From NCBI GenBank assembly GCA_041399205.1, contig JAWKTK010000040.1, positions 1 to 26,113 of the forward strand: DNA of 26,113 bases, written 5' to 3'. Under the pieces are notes generated by a model. That model was not told where the DNA came from. It made no database searches and saw only the letters and a list, made by a program, of their open reading frames with translations. Origin of the DNA: JAGQOZ01 sp041399205 (GTDB lineage Bacteria > Planctomycetota > Planctomycetia > Pirellulales > Pirellulaceae). Within the stretch, counting starts at the first letter, position 1. Every line of letters begins with the position of its first letter. The position numbers and the translations under genes are program-made. Shown piece by piece: positions 1-7,989 of the stretch.

Positions 1-991
1 GTTGGACAATAATGGAAAACAACGATGTAATTTCTTTGATCGGCAGGACCGCTCGCGCAATTTCGCCTTCGTTGATGGTGTTGGTAAAGCCAGGAGTCAC
101 CACGGGGCTGATGGTGCGAACGAGTATCGCTGTCAATTCGCGTTGTTCGACGGGAAGCGGAGTTCGTTTGGTCAGATGAGACGGTCCATCGTGCGTCTCA
201 GGCGAAGCGGCGGTAGTGGCGATCGGTTCGTTCGAATCATCGTTGTCGCTGACATCGGCCGAGTTGTCGTCAGTATCTTCGTCTGCCGATTTGACCTGTT
301 TGGCATGGCCATCCAGCAAATAGAAGCCTTCCATGTTCACAAAGACCGCTCGATCATTGGGCGCACCGGTCGGCTCCAAAATGCCCACGACAAAGAATTC
401 GTCGTGGATGTCTCCCGATTCAGAACCGTGGGTAGGCGCAATCATATCGCCCACCTTCAGCTGCCGGTCCTGTGCTACTCGAGCACCCACAACCGCTTCA
501 AAGAAACCGTGTTCTTCGTTCCAGGTCTGAAGGTTCCGACCTTCCGCAAACTCATAGGTTCGACCTTCATCTTCGTCAAAGATAATGGAGTCAAAGAAAT
601 CAGGCGTCGTCCCGACCACTCGGTATTGTCCAAAATAGTCACCCATGCAAACCGGCACGGCAAACGTGACAAAGTCGGTCCACTTACCGTTCTGCCCGTC
701 CGCGCGCTGATCCGCCGGTAAGAAATCTTGATAGACGGTGTAAGGAATGTTTTCCACCGGTTGGCTTAGATAGTAAACCGTGTTCAATACTATCTGCAGA
801 TCGCCACCCTTAGCGCCCAAAATGACGTTGTAACCGAGGCTACTGTTGCTGCGAAACGATTCCGCCACAACGCCGTGAATCACCAACACGGCTACTACCA
901 ACATGACGCCTAAGGCCATGGATAGTGCGGTCAGGATCGAAGCCAACGAACGGCGGCGGACACTCCGCCAAGCAATCTTCCACAGCGGCAT
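1..991 (-). CDS. ABC transporter permease, FtsX/MacB type (3' end outside window)
   Basis: This is the membrane subunit of an ABC exporter of the LolE/MacB/FtsX class. Reading the minus strand from the ATG at 991 gives MPLWKIAWRSVRRRSLAS followed by a first transmembrane helix rich in L, A and V (about residues 17-45). A large extracytoplasmic domain follows, including the stretch YNVILGAKGGDLQIVLNTVY that is typical of the MacB periplasmic-core family (MacB_PCD). An acidic linker (SADEDTDDNSADVSDNDD) lies near residue 250. About 330 residues are visible and the remaining C-terminal helices lie beyond the window. The start is supported by an AGGAGA ribosome site 8 bases upstream. The gene begins 4 bases after the stop of the ATPase gene, so the two are almost certainly co-transcribed. 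The substrate is unknown: lipoprotein, peptide and small-molecule export are all possible. Confidence 0.88.
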   Translation of the reverse strand, partial: MPLWKIAWRSVRRRSLASILTALSMALGVMLVVAVLVIHGVVAESFRSNSSLGYNVILGAKGGDLQIVLNTVYYLSQPVENIPYTVYQDFLPADQRADGQNGKWTDFVTFAVPVCMGDYFGQYRVVGTTPDFFDSIIFDEDEGRTYEFAEGRNLQTWNEEHGFFEAVVGARVAQDRQLKVGDMIAPTHGSESGDIHDEFFVVGILEPTGAPNDRAVFVNMEGFYLLDGHAKQVKSADEDTDDNSADVSDNDDSNEPIATTAASPETHDGPSHLTKRTPLPVEQRELTAILVRTISPVVTPGFTNTINEGEIARAVLPIKEITSLFSIIVQ

Positions 992-995
992 GACG

Positions 996-1685
996 TTATT
1001 CTCCTGAAGTTGCCGCGGTTGCGGTGGCCAGTTTGTTAATTTGGTCCAAGCGGTCGATTCGCCCAAACTGGTTGGCTACTTCCATGCTGTGGGTCACCAA
1101 CAGCAAAGACACGTTTTCATCTTCGCACGTTTGCCGAATCAGATCGACTATTTGCTGCTGATTGGCCGGATCGACATTGGCAGTCGGTTCGTCGGCCAAT
1201 AGCAGTTTGGGACGATTCGCAAGCGCGCGTGCCACGGCCACTCGTTGCTGTTCTCCCACGGAAAGCTGATTTGGCTTATGCGTCAAGCGATGTCCCAAAC
1301 CAACTCGATCCAGCAACGTTTTCGCGCGACCAACATCGGTCTTCATTCTAGAAAACGTCATGCCTAGCAAGACATTTTCCAAGGCGCTGAAACCGGGCAT
1401 AAGATTGAAGGTCTGAAAGACGTAGCCAATCTTGTCCGCTCGCAATTTGTCTCGACCCGCTTCATGCAGCTTCCCAAGATCAACGGAATCAATGACGATA
1501 CTTCCGGAATCGGGGCGACTGATGCCGGCAATCACGTGCAGCAACGTTGACTTGCCACCGCCGCTCTGCCCCACCAAAACGGCTTGTTCGGCCGCGTCCA
1601 GCGCATACGATTCCACGTCCAAAATAGGCAAACGCTGACCATCAGGCTGCGGGAATGATTTCTTGACTTGGGAAAGCGACAGCAT
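996..1685 (-). CDS. ABC transporter ATP-binding protein, LolD/MacB type
   Basis: This is the cytoplasmic ATPase that powers the adjacent FtsX-type permease. All key motifs are visible in 229 residues: Walker A GQSGGGKST (39-47), Q-loop Gln91 in VFQTFNLMPG, signature LSVGEQQ (141-147), Walker B LLLADEP (161-167) with the catalytic Glu, D-loop following as TANVD, and the switch histidine in VTHS (His199). The length matches stand-alone LolD/MacB-like ATPases, usually 220-240 residues. The signature is LSVGEQQ rather than LSGGQ/LSGGE, a common variant in this subfamily. The gene comes first in a two-gene unit with 4 bases between its stop and the permease ATG. The ribosome site before the ATG at 1685 is weak. 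Family is secure; the transported substrate is not known. Confidence 0.93.
   Translation of the reverse strand: MLSLSQVKKSFPQPDGQRLPILDVESYALDAAEQAVLVGQSGGGKSTLLHVIAGISRPDSGSIVIDSVDLGKLHEAGRDKLRADKIGYVFQTFNLMPGFSALENVLLGMTFSRMKTDVGRAKTLLDRVGLGHRLTHKPNQLSVGEQQRVAVARALANRPKLLLADEPTANVDPANQQQIVDLIRQTCEDENVSLLLVTHSMEVANQFGRIDRLDQINKLATATAATSGE
1000..1005 (-). promoter_or_regulatory. Ribosome binding site of the ABC permease
   Basis: Minus-strand AGGAGA lies 8 bases before the ATG at 991 and overlaps the last codons of the upstream ATPase gene. It fixes the permease start and indicates coupled translation. Confidence 0.6.
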
Positions 1686-2059
1686 CTTTTTTGTGACGAA
1701 TTTAGGTAGTTACAACAATCGAAATGCAGTTCATTTTATTCGAACGCCTGAGTCTAACACTGGAGCGTTTACGAAGCGAGTCCACCTGGAGTTCGCGCGT
1801 CCTACGCCGATGCGATCCCTTCACCCCTTTCGAATCCGTCGACTTGGGTCAATTCGCAAATGGTCAGCGAGGTTAACATTTCGGCAAAACAGCAGATTAT
1901 TGCTTGTTTCGCGAAAACAGGCCGGTAGGATGTGGGGCTTGTGACGTGTTGCGATGACCAGATTTCCCGGATCGCGAGCCGGAACTTGTTCGGTTGCATT
2001 CGCGAACGCCGGTCGATTCGGCTTTAACGTTAATCCCGTAACCCTTGAATAGAGAGCCA
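1686..2059. other. Intergenic region, divergent promoters expected
   Basis: This 374-base gap lies between the minus-strand ABC pair and the plus-strand broken PEP-CTERM gene. Short open frames here have no recognisable protein features and no good ribosome sites. No clear hairpin, operator or promoter hexamer pair was seen. Confidence 0.5.
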
Positions 2060-2730
2060 ATGATGTTGAAAAGGATTAGTACGAATCAGATGTGGAGCGG
2101 CATGGCCGTGTTGTGTTTGCTGCCCGTTTTTTCGAATCAAACTGTTGCCCAGATTCCTGCCACCATCTATTCCGTTTCCAGTAACTTGAAAGACGTTTCC
2201 GGCTTTGACCGTACGGCGGAACATGTCGTGAACGGGGCGGGCTTTTTCTGCGGGGACGCATTCTATCAATCCCGAAGGGACGATGTGGCTGAACAACGGA
2301 ACGTTTGCCGCCAAATGACTTGGAACCTGAGATTACATTTGATCTTGGTTCCGTCCAATCGATCGGCAGTATGAAGGTTTGGAACTACAACGAAACGCTG
2401 ACGGGACGTCCCGAACTGTTAGGCCGAGGCGTCGGTTCGGCAGATATCCTTGTTGCCGGCGATGACTTGGTCTTCACGACGCTGATCTCTGGACAAGTCT
2501 TTGACCCTGCTCCCGGCGTGGAAGACGTCGACTTCGGACAATCGATTGACCTTAACGTGGACGCTCGTTACATCAAACTGGACATTGGCGGAAACCTGGG
2601 AGGCGACAACAATTTTGTTGGCCTGAGCGAAGTTCAGTTTTACCCAGTGCCCGAACCATCCAGCGTTTTGACGTTGATGGTAGGCATGCTGCTATGCCTG
2701 GCCGCGGGCCGCCGTCGTACAGCGAAGTAA
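2060..2730 (+). pseudogene. Broken PEP-CTERM protein with discoidin-like domain (two frameshifts)
   Basis: The reading frame starts at ATG 2060 after GAGAG, with a signal peptide (MMLKRISTNQMWSGMAV...NQTVAQ). A discoidin/F5-8 type C-like domain follows and ends in VPEPSSVLTLMVGMLL plus GRRRTAK, a PEP-CTERM sorting tail. The coding frame is broken twice. Frame 2 (to about 2243) must continue in frame 3 (NPEGTMWLNNGTF) and then in frame 1 (PPNDLEPEITFDLGSV). Removing one T from the T5 run at 2243-2247 and the G at 2307 restores one continuous protein of about 220 residues reading NGAGFSAGTHSINPEGTMW and then TFPPNDLEP. Both lesions are single-base insertions. In such families the discoidin-like domain is a surface jelly roll that may bind carbohydrate. 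The gene is either a young pseudogene or an intact gene with two sequencing errors. Confidence 0.8.
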
Positions 2731-2764
2731 CGTTACACAGACCAATTAACCGATTGAAATAGTA

Positions 2765-2799
2765 ACGAGCTTCCGGATTTTCGAAGCTCGTTTTTTTTT
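2765..2799 (+). terminator. Rho-independent terminator after the discoidin-like gene
   Basis: A perfect 9-base stem (ACGAGCTTC at 2765-2773 with GAAGCTCGT at 2783-2791) with a 9-base loop is followed by a run of nine T, 35 bases after the stop at 2730. Confidence 0.9.
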
Positions 2800-2971
2800 C
2801 GCAATACGCGCCCCGTGTTCTCTTGTCAAACGAATCGTTGCGTCGATTCCTTGAGAAGTGGAGAAGTCAGCCAGCCGAATTCGCTCGGGAGTGTCGTTGA
2901 GTTTCACTGCGTTTGTTTCATATTCACTTTCCGCACGCTGCCAGGCCACGAATCGAGCGATTCGTCTATTC

Positions 2972-2977
2972 TATAAT
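2972..2977 (+). promoter_or_regulatory. Possible -10 box upstream of the GH172-like gene
   Basis: TATAAT lies about 65 bases before the ATG at 3043, downstream of the terminator at 2765-2799. No convincing -35 hexamer is seen at 16-18 bases upstream, so this is only a candidate. Confidence 0.25.
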
Positions 2978-3042
2978 TGGGCACTCGGGCGTTTCCCTCC
3001 AGTCGAGTAGTCTTCATCCCTACTGTGTAAAGGTGGCTAAAA

Positions 3043-4575
3043 ATGACGATTGGCAATTGCTCTGCAATCACTTTTGTGATGATCGCACACGCAGTCCTTC
3101 CTGCTCTGGCATTTTCCCAAGTAAGCCCAATAGACGCTGCCCCGGCAGTTGATCCCTTTCCCAGCACTTATGCGGATCCAGCCGTTCCGTTGTTGCAACT
3201 TCCCACCCATTTTCGAGCTCGCCGAACCACCGCGACCATCGCCACCGCCGATGATGAAGCGATGACGATCTTGGATGTCGAAGGAGCCGGATGTATTCGC
3301 CATATGTGGTTCGTATTTGGTCAAAAAGAGATCGAAGACGTAGAAATCGAAATCAAGGTCGACGGCAAGGATCAAGCGCAGGTTCGCATGCCATTTCGCT
3401 CGTTCTTTGGCGAACTCCTAGACTTCGAAGACTATTTCATCAACAGCGCCGGTATCGTGAACTATCCCAACTTTACAGTCACGAACGATCCGCTCATTTC
3501 GCCCAAGGCTCAGCCCGGCTGGAATCTATACCTTCCTATTCCCTTTTCCCATGGCTGTCAGATCAAGCTATACAGCAAGACTCCAAAGCGAGGCGCCGCA
3601 ATGATTGACTGGCAGCAATACTTGGGCAAGGTTCAGCTTACTCCGCTGCGCTTTCATGCACAGAGAAACATTGCCGAACCAGCGTCAACAACGCGTCCTT
3701 TCCCCATTGCCACGGCCGAGGGGACCGGCTTCTTAGCCGGCTACGTCATGGGATGGCGCCAGCGCGACCACGCGGACATGGTCTTCCACAATAGTGGCTC
3801 GCGCATGCTGATTGATGGCGAAACGGATCCGCATGTTATTTGCGGTCATAATGTCGAAGATGATTTCGGATTCTCGTGGGGATTCAATCAGTACCAAACT
3901 CGTTGGACCGGGTGTCCTTATCGCGACAACCGAGGACGAACGGATCAAGACGGAGTATTCTATCGTTTTTTTGGTCCCGATCCGATTCCGTTTCGTTCAT
4001 CATTGCTGTTCTCTTCCAACGCGCGTCCTGACGACTATGAAGCCGTTTCCTACTACTACAAAGTCATCGATTCGAAAGCCCCAACGACAGAGTTTCCACG
4101 CAACTGGGTTGCCGTCGGTTTGTTCAACGATGGAGGTGATTTCGACAAGTTCCACAAACCGGCCATTGAAATTGTTCAGACCATGTCGCAGTCCCAGTTG
4201 CCAGAAACGATCACACACCAATCGGCCAATTATTCACCGCGGCAATTGGTGGCAGAACGAGGCTGGCTGCGGCTGGAACACACACTCCAGCATCGACCCG
4301 CTTACCCGCCCACGGACCATTCATATTTTGTGCGAACGACGCTCCACAGTGATGGCGACCGAGATGTGACGCTGCGCCTTGCCGCCGACGACTGGCTGAT
4401 TGTCTGGTTGAACGGCTCGGAAATTGGCAGATTCGATCATTCGAATGGATTTGAAACGGTAAACATCGCCGCGCAGTTGAAAGCGGGAGAGAATCAACTT
4501 GTCATCAAGACAAACAATCGCATGAATCGCGATCGCCACATCTGGGTCCTGAACTGCGCTGTGTTGAATCGATAA
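3043..4575 (+). CDS. Secreted DUF2961 / GH172-family protein
   Basis: This 510-residue protein has a signal peptide (to about residue 26, ...VLPALAFSQ) and a DUF2961 core (about 45-385). That family is now glycoside hydrolase family 172, whose characterised members act on fructofuranosyl or arabinofuranosyl linkages. Visible family blocks are GAGCIRHMWF, PFRSFFGELLDFEDYF, YLPIPFSHGCQIKLYS, RPFPIATAEGTGFLAGY, DGETDPHVICGHNVEDDFG and SWGFNQYQTRW. Glu260 (in DGE) and Glu272 (in VEDDFG) sit where the family has its two catalytic acids, so the enzyme may be active. Residues about 410-510 form an added jelly-roll-like domain with AADDWLIVWLNGSEIG, probably carbohydrate binding. The start has AAGGTGG 6 bases upstream. 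The actual sugar substrate cannot be read from the sequence. The gene ends 17 bases from the convergent MFS gene. Confidence 0.85.
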   Translation: MTIGNCSAITFVMIAHAVLPALAFSQVSPIDAAPAVDPFPSTYADPAVPLLQLPTHFRARRTTATIATADDEAMTILDVEGAGCIRHMWFVFGQKEIEDVEIEIKVDGKDQAQVRMPFRSFFGELLDFEDYFINSAGIVNYPNFTVTNDPLISPKAQPGWNLYLPIPFSHGCQIKLYSKTPKRGAAMIDWQQYLGKVQLTPLRFHAQRNIAEPASTTRPFPIATAEGTGFLAGYVMGWRQRDHADMVFHNSGSRMLIDGETDPHVICGHNVEDDFGFSWGFNQYQTRWTGCPYRDNRGRTDQDGVFYRFFGPDPIPFRSSLLFSSNARPDDYEAVSYYYKVIDSKAPTTEFPRNWVAVGLFNDGGDFDKFHKPAIEIVQTMSQSQLPETITHQSANYSPRQLVAERGWLRLEHTLQHRPAYPPTDHSYFVRTTLHSDGDRDVTLRLAADDWLIVWLNGSEIGRFDHSNGFETVNIAAQLKAGENQLVIKTNNRMNRDRHIWVLNCAVLNR

Positions 4576-4592
4576 GGTGGGCGAGTTTGGTG

Positions 4593-5822
4593 CTAGGCAC
4601 TTTGATACTTTCGCAACACGTTTTGCGAAATGAACCACGCGCCCATCCAGAGAAACGAACCCACCAGAAACGGTGCGCCGGGCAGATAAAATGGTCGACT
4701 TTCCGAAGTGAAGTAACGAAACAAGCCCGACGTAAACAGCAGCGGAGCAATAATGGACGTCAGTCCTTGCAGCGAAGTCAGCGCGCCTTGAATTGCGCCT
4801 TGTTCTTTCGGATCAACCGCGCCAGTCACCACACTTTGCACGGCCGGTTGGCTCAACTGTCCCAGCGAACCAGCCACAATGATTAGCGGAATCATCCAAC
4901 CTTGTGTCGCAAACCCGTAGCCCAGAAACGCCAACGAAGAACTGGCCAGTCCCACGGCCAATGCTTTTCGTTCGCCGTATTTGGCAATGAACCGACGGAC
5001 CAAACCGCCCTGCACAATGATGGCCATCACGCCCACCAATCCCAACGTCAAACCGTTGGTCTGTTCGCTCCAATCAAACTTCTCTTTGGTGTACAACACC
5101 CAGACGTTTTCTAGGCCTCGTTGTGCCAGAGACATACAGAAAAACGCCATCGCCAAACCGGCGACCACCGGATAGACCTTCAGTCGGCCGACCGTACCAA
5201 ACGGATTTAACTTGGCAATGCTCAGCGAATTCCGATTTTCTGGCAACAGCGATTCTGGCAACACAAAGAACCCATACAGCCAGTTGATCAGCGCCAGTCC
5301 CGCGGCCGTGAAAAACGGTAGGCGCAGGTGGATGCCGCCCAGCACGCCGCCTAGACTGGGCCCGATGATAAAACCCAAGCCAAACATCATGCCGACAAAG
5401 CCAAAGTTTCTGGCTCGAGTCTCCGGGGTGGAAATGTCCGCAATATACGCGTTGGCGGTGGTAATACTGGCTCCCATGGCCCCAGCCAACAGTCTGCCCA
5501 CGAACAGCCAACGAATATTCGGCGCAAACCCCTGTATCAGAAAATCGACACCCAGCCCAAACAACGCGGCTAATAAGACCGGCCGTCGACCGAAGCGATC
5601 CGACAACGCGCCCATAATCGGAGCACACAGAAACTGCATCAGGGCGTAGGAAGCACCAATCACGCCGACATACCAGCCAGCCAGAGATGTATTGCCGCGC
5701 ACAAAGTGTTCAATTAATTCAGGCAGAACCGGAATGATGATGCCGATTCCCAAAATGTCAATGAACAGCGTTACCAGAATGAACGCCAAAGCAGCTTTCT
5801 TTTTTTCAGCCGTTTTCTGCAT
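4593..5822 (-). CDS. TCR/Tet-family MFS efflux transporter
   Basis: This 409-residue, 12-helix major facilitator of the TetA type would be an inner-membrane drug/H+ antiporter. Helix 1 carries an Asp (FIDILGIGIIIPVLPEL, Asp22), matching the essential helix-1 Asp of TetA. Motif A is GALSDRFGRRPVLLAALFG (71-89), followed by GVDF with Asp93. The helix 4-5 block reads GRLLAGAMGAS...NAYIADISTPETRARNFGFVG...GFIIGPSLGG, very close to the TetA consensus. I chose ATG 5822 because AGGAAG lies 9 bases upstream and MQKTAEKKK is a sensible cytoplasmic N-terminus. An upstream in-frame ATG at 5876 would add 18 residues but has no ribosome site. No TetR-type regulator lies beside it, so tetracycline itself is not an implied substrate; a housekeeping drug or metabolite exporter is likelier. 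It is convergent with the GH172-like gene. Confidence 0.9.
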   Translation of the reverse strand: MQKTAEKKKAALAFILVTLFIDILGIGIIIPVLPELIEHFVRGNTSLAGWYVGVIGASYALMQFLCAPIMGALSDRFGRRPVLLAALFGLGVDFLIQGFAPNIRWLFVGRLLAGAMGASITTANAYIADISTPETRARNFGFVGMMFGLGFIIGPSLGGVLGGIHLRLPFFTAAGLALINWLYGFFVLPESLLPENRNSLSIAKLNPFGTVGRLKVYPVVAGLAMAFFCMSLAQRGLENVWVLYTKEKFDWSEQTNGLTLGLVGVMAIIVQGGLVRRFIAKYGERKALAVGLASSSLAFLGYGFATQGWMIPLIIVAGSLGQLSQPAVQSVVTGAVDPKEQGAIQGALTSLQGLTSIIAPLLFTSGLFRYFTSESRPFYLPGAPFLVGSFLWMGAWFISQNVLRKYQSA

Positions 5823-5939
5823 GTCGACCAGCTTCCTCAGGTTCGCAATCGTCTTCAAGAAGCATGGTTGTAACATTCGACTGGAAATTCGACGAGTGGT
5901 GTGCGGTCGAGTGACACAGGTTCGAACCCGCAGCGCATG

Positions 5940-5968
5940 AAAAACGGCCGCTCAAGATGAACGACCGC
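5940..5968 (-). terminator. Rho-independent terminator of the 6001-7707 gene
   Basis: On the minus strand CGGTCG (5967-5962) pairs with CGGCCG (5950-5945) with one G-U, and an inner TCA/TGA pair may lengthen the stem. A run of five T (5944-5940) follows. It lies 33 bases after the stop of the dockerin/PEP-CTERM gene. Confidence 0.65.
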
Positions 5969-6000
5969 TCATTTCGCGCCGAATGACACCGATTGACCGC

Positions 6001-7707
6001 TTAACGGCTGGAAAACCGATGTTTTCGCCCAACCGCCAACAGCATGACTGTTCCCAACAGCGTGGCGAACCAGCCAGCGGGTTCGGGCACGGCCGCGACA
6101 CCGCCGCGAGGCCCCAGTTCATAGCCGCCATCCGTAAAGGCCACCACAAAGTCACTACTATCGAATTTGCCGTCTCCGTCCCAATCGCCCGTTTCCCAAT
6201 TGGCGGCTTGGCCGGTTTCATACAAGCCCGAAGTGAAGACTTGGACAAAGTCACTACTGTTAAACTCGCCGTCAAAGTTGGAATCGCCGTACCAAGTCCC
6301 TTTCAGATCGACGACCCACTGGCTGTGATCATCCAGATTGACGTTGCCGTCATCGTTCAGGTCGTACTTGGCGGCTGATTCGCCCAGACGAATCTGTTCG
6401 GCCAAATCGTTGATGTCCACTGCATCTAGATTGCCATCGCCGTTGAAGTCGCCCGGTTCGCCACCACCACCAGAACTCATCTGAAAGTTCAGCTGATACC
6501 CTCGGCCACCCGCTGCTGACGTATGAATGTCTAAGGCAGACAGTTCAAAGCCCGGTTCGATTTCACCGATATCATCGTCCGGAATGAACGTCGTTGTATC
6601 CACGTTGAAATAGTGCATGCCATCGCCCGTTCCATCAGCAAAAGCAATCACGCCTCCGTTGGCGTCGTCTGCCCCGTCAAACCATTGCAGCGCGGCGGGA
6701 TGATACAAGTTGCCATCGTCCGGAATGGGCGAACTGCCCCATTCGATGACGTTTTCGCCGGCTTCAGTCGGTATGTGCGTGGGTCCGACTTCGAAAATGG
6801 AAAAGAAACCTTCGCCACCTTCTACGCTGCCATCTTCCTGGCGAACAATCAGCGGCACCACCGTGTACAGTTCGCTTTCCACATCAGACGCTCGATCATC
6901 GGCCGCGTAATAGCGAACTACATCCACCGTTTCCCCGGCCGGAAGATCATTGCCGTACATCACCGGCACGCCTGACCAACCGTCCGGAGTACCATTGGTC
7001 AGCGGCAGCGGCGCACCGAAGCTACCTTCCACAGGCGCGGGACAGGCACCGCCAATTTTTCCGCCAGCGTCCAGCGGCGGCTTGGTATTGCCCGCCACAG
7101 CCGAAACGTTGAATTCGTATTCCCGGAATCCGAAGGCATCTACATCCGTTCCACTAGCTCCTTCCAGAATCGTTTGATTCAATTCGATCGCCGGCAATCC
7201 TTGACCAGCTGCGCCGGAACCGGTTAACCAACCTTCGACCACCGAACCGACAAATGGAATGGGCGATCGAGCGTCCAGGCTTTCACCAGCGGGATCCGAT
7301 GTCAAGAAGCCGACGACCCAGCCGTCTTCTACTTCGAATGTTTCCGTGTCATGAAACGGAAATTGGTATTCACCAGCGCAGGTGTAGTCGACCCCACCTT
7401 GCCGAGTAGTCCCGATGGCGCGAATCACAAAGTCATCACCGAATTCGGGAAAATCGGATTGCGGTTCAGCCACAAACGGAGTCACCATCCCGAACTGTCC
7501 CGCCGCCCAAAAATTGGTGTACGTCAAGACTCCTTGGCCACCACCAAAATCGAATGGGTTGTCTTCATTGATATACAGAATGTTGGTCCAACCGTCGGGC
7601 GATCCCGCTCCGGTCAGCGAGTCATTCCCCGCCACCACTTGGGCTTCGATTCGCCCCGCTCCAGACACGACAAGCAAGGTCGCCATTAACCAAGAGAACT
7701 TCTTCAT
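6001..7707 (-). CDS. Dockerin-like and PEP-CTERM surface protein with duplicated unknown domain
   Basis: This is a secreted protein of 568 residues. The signal peptide is MKKFSWLMATLLVVSGAGRIEAQ; ATG 7707 is preferred over an upstream in-frame start at 7785 because GGAG lies 8 bases before it. The body holds two copies of a domain I do not recognise, each beginning with S/TPDGW (near residues 37 and 248). The second contains PAGETVDVVRYYA, EWGSSPIPDDGNLYHPAAL and AGGRGYQLNF and is clearly homologous to the 13406-14032 protein. The first copy is more divergent. Four dockerin-like calcium loops follow (GDFNGDGNLDAVD, DLNDDGNVNLDD, GDSNFDGEFNSSD, GDWDGDGKFDSSD). The tail is VPEPAGWFATLLGTVMLL + GRKHRFSSR, a PEP-CTERM signal for exosortase processing. 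The partner bound by the dockerin module is unknown; no cohesin is visible here. Confidence 0.88.
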   Translation of the reverse strand: MKKFSWLMATLLVVSGAGRIEAQVVAGNDSLTGAGSPDGWTNILYINEDNPFDFGGGQGVLTYTNFWAAGQFGMVTPFVAEPQSDFPEFGDDFVIRAIGTTRQGGVDYTCAGEYQFPFHDTETFEVEDGWVVGFLTSDPAGESLDARSPIPFVGSVVEGWLTGSGAAGQGLPAIELNQTILEGASGTDVDAFGFREYEFNVSAVAGNTKPPLDAGGKIGGACPAPVEGSFGAPLPLTNGTPDGWSGVPVMYGNDLPAGETVDVVRYYAADDRASDVESELYTVVPLIVRQEDGSVEGGEGFFSIFEVGPTHIPTEAGENVIEWGSSPIPDDGNLYHPAALQWFDGADDANGGVIAFADGTGDGMHYFNVDTTTFIPDDDIGEIEPGFELSALDIHTSAAGGRGYQLNFQMSSGGGGEPGDFNGDGNLDAVDINDLAEQIRLGESAAKYDLNDDGNVNLDDHSQWVVDLKGTWYGDSNFDGEFNSSDFVQVFTSGLYETGQAANWETGDWDGDGKFDSSDFVVAFTDGGYELGPRGGVAAVPEPAGWFATLLGTVMLLAVGRKHRFSSR

Positions 7708-7989
7708 CCCCAAACTCCCTCGTTCAAACCATCGTTCAGGACTCACAACGTCCGTCAAACTAGCCAACCAGAATTCGAAAAGCAAGCAATTTCTTTGCGT
7801 GGCGTTTCAATAGTCGCAACAAAATCCAGCATCGCGCCCCATTTGCGGATACAATACGAAACGGTGCTTTCTGGCATATAGATCAGCGGCAGTAAGACAA
7901 TCTTGTGTCAGTGCAGATTTGTCTTGGCCAGTTCACCGTCATGCGGCAGATTCTTTCCCTTGTTCCGTTCTTTTTAGGCAACGTAATCG
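7708..7989. other. Divergent intergenic region
   Basis: This 282-base gap separates two divergently transcribed surface-protein genes and must hold both promoters. No convincing hexamer pair or operator palindrome was identified. Confidence 0.5.

Noticed and set aside
2..721. Long plus-strand open frame at the window start
   Set aside because: It lies antisense to the ABC permease, whose minus-strand translation has clear family features; the plus-strand product is rich in Arg and resembles nothing.
2746..2949. 67-residue minus-strand frame after the discoidin-like gene
   Set aside because: Its 3' part runs through the perfect terminator hairpin at 2765-2799, so it is a shadow of non-coding sequence.
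5895..5940. tRNA-like GGTTCGAACCC element
   Set aside because: Only a T-loop-like palindrome is present; no acceptor, D or anticodon arms can be built around it. The similar string at 14090 is part of a terminator stem.
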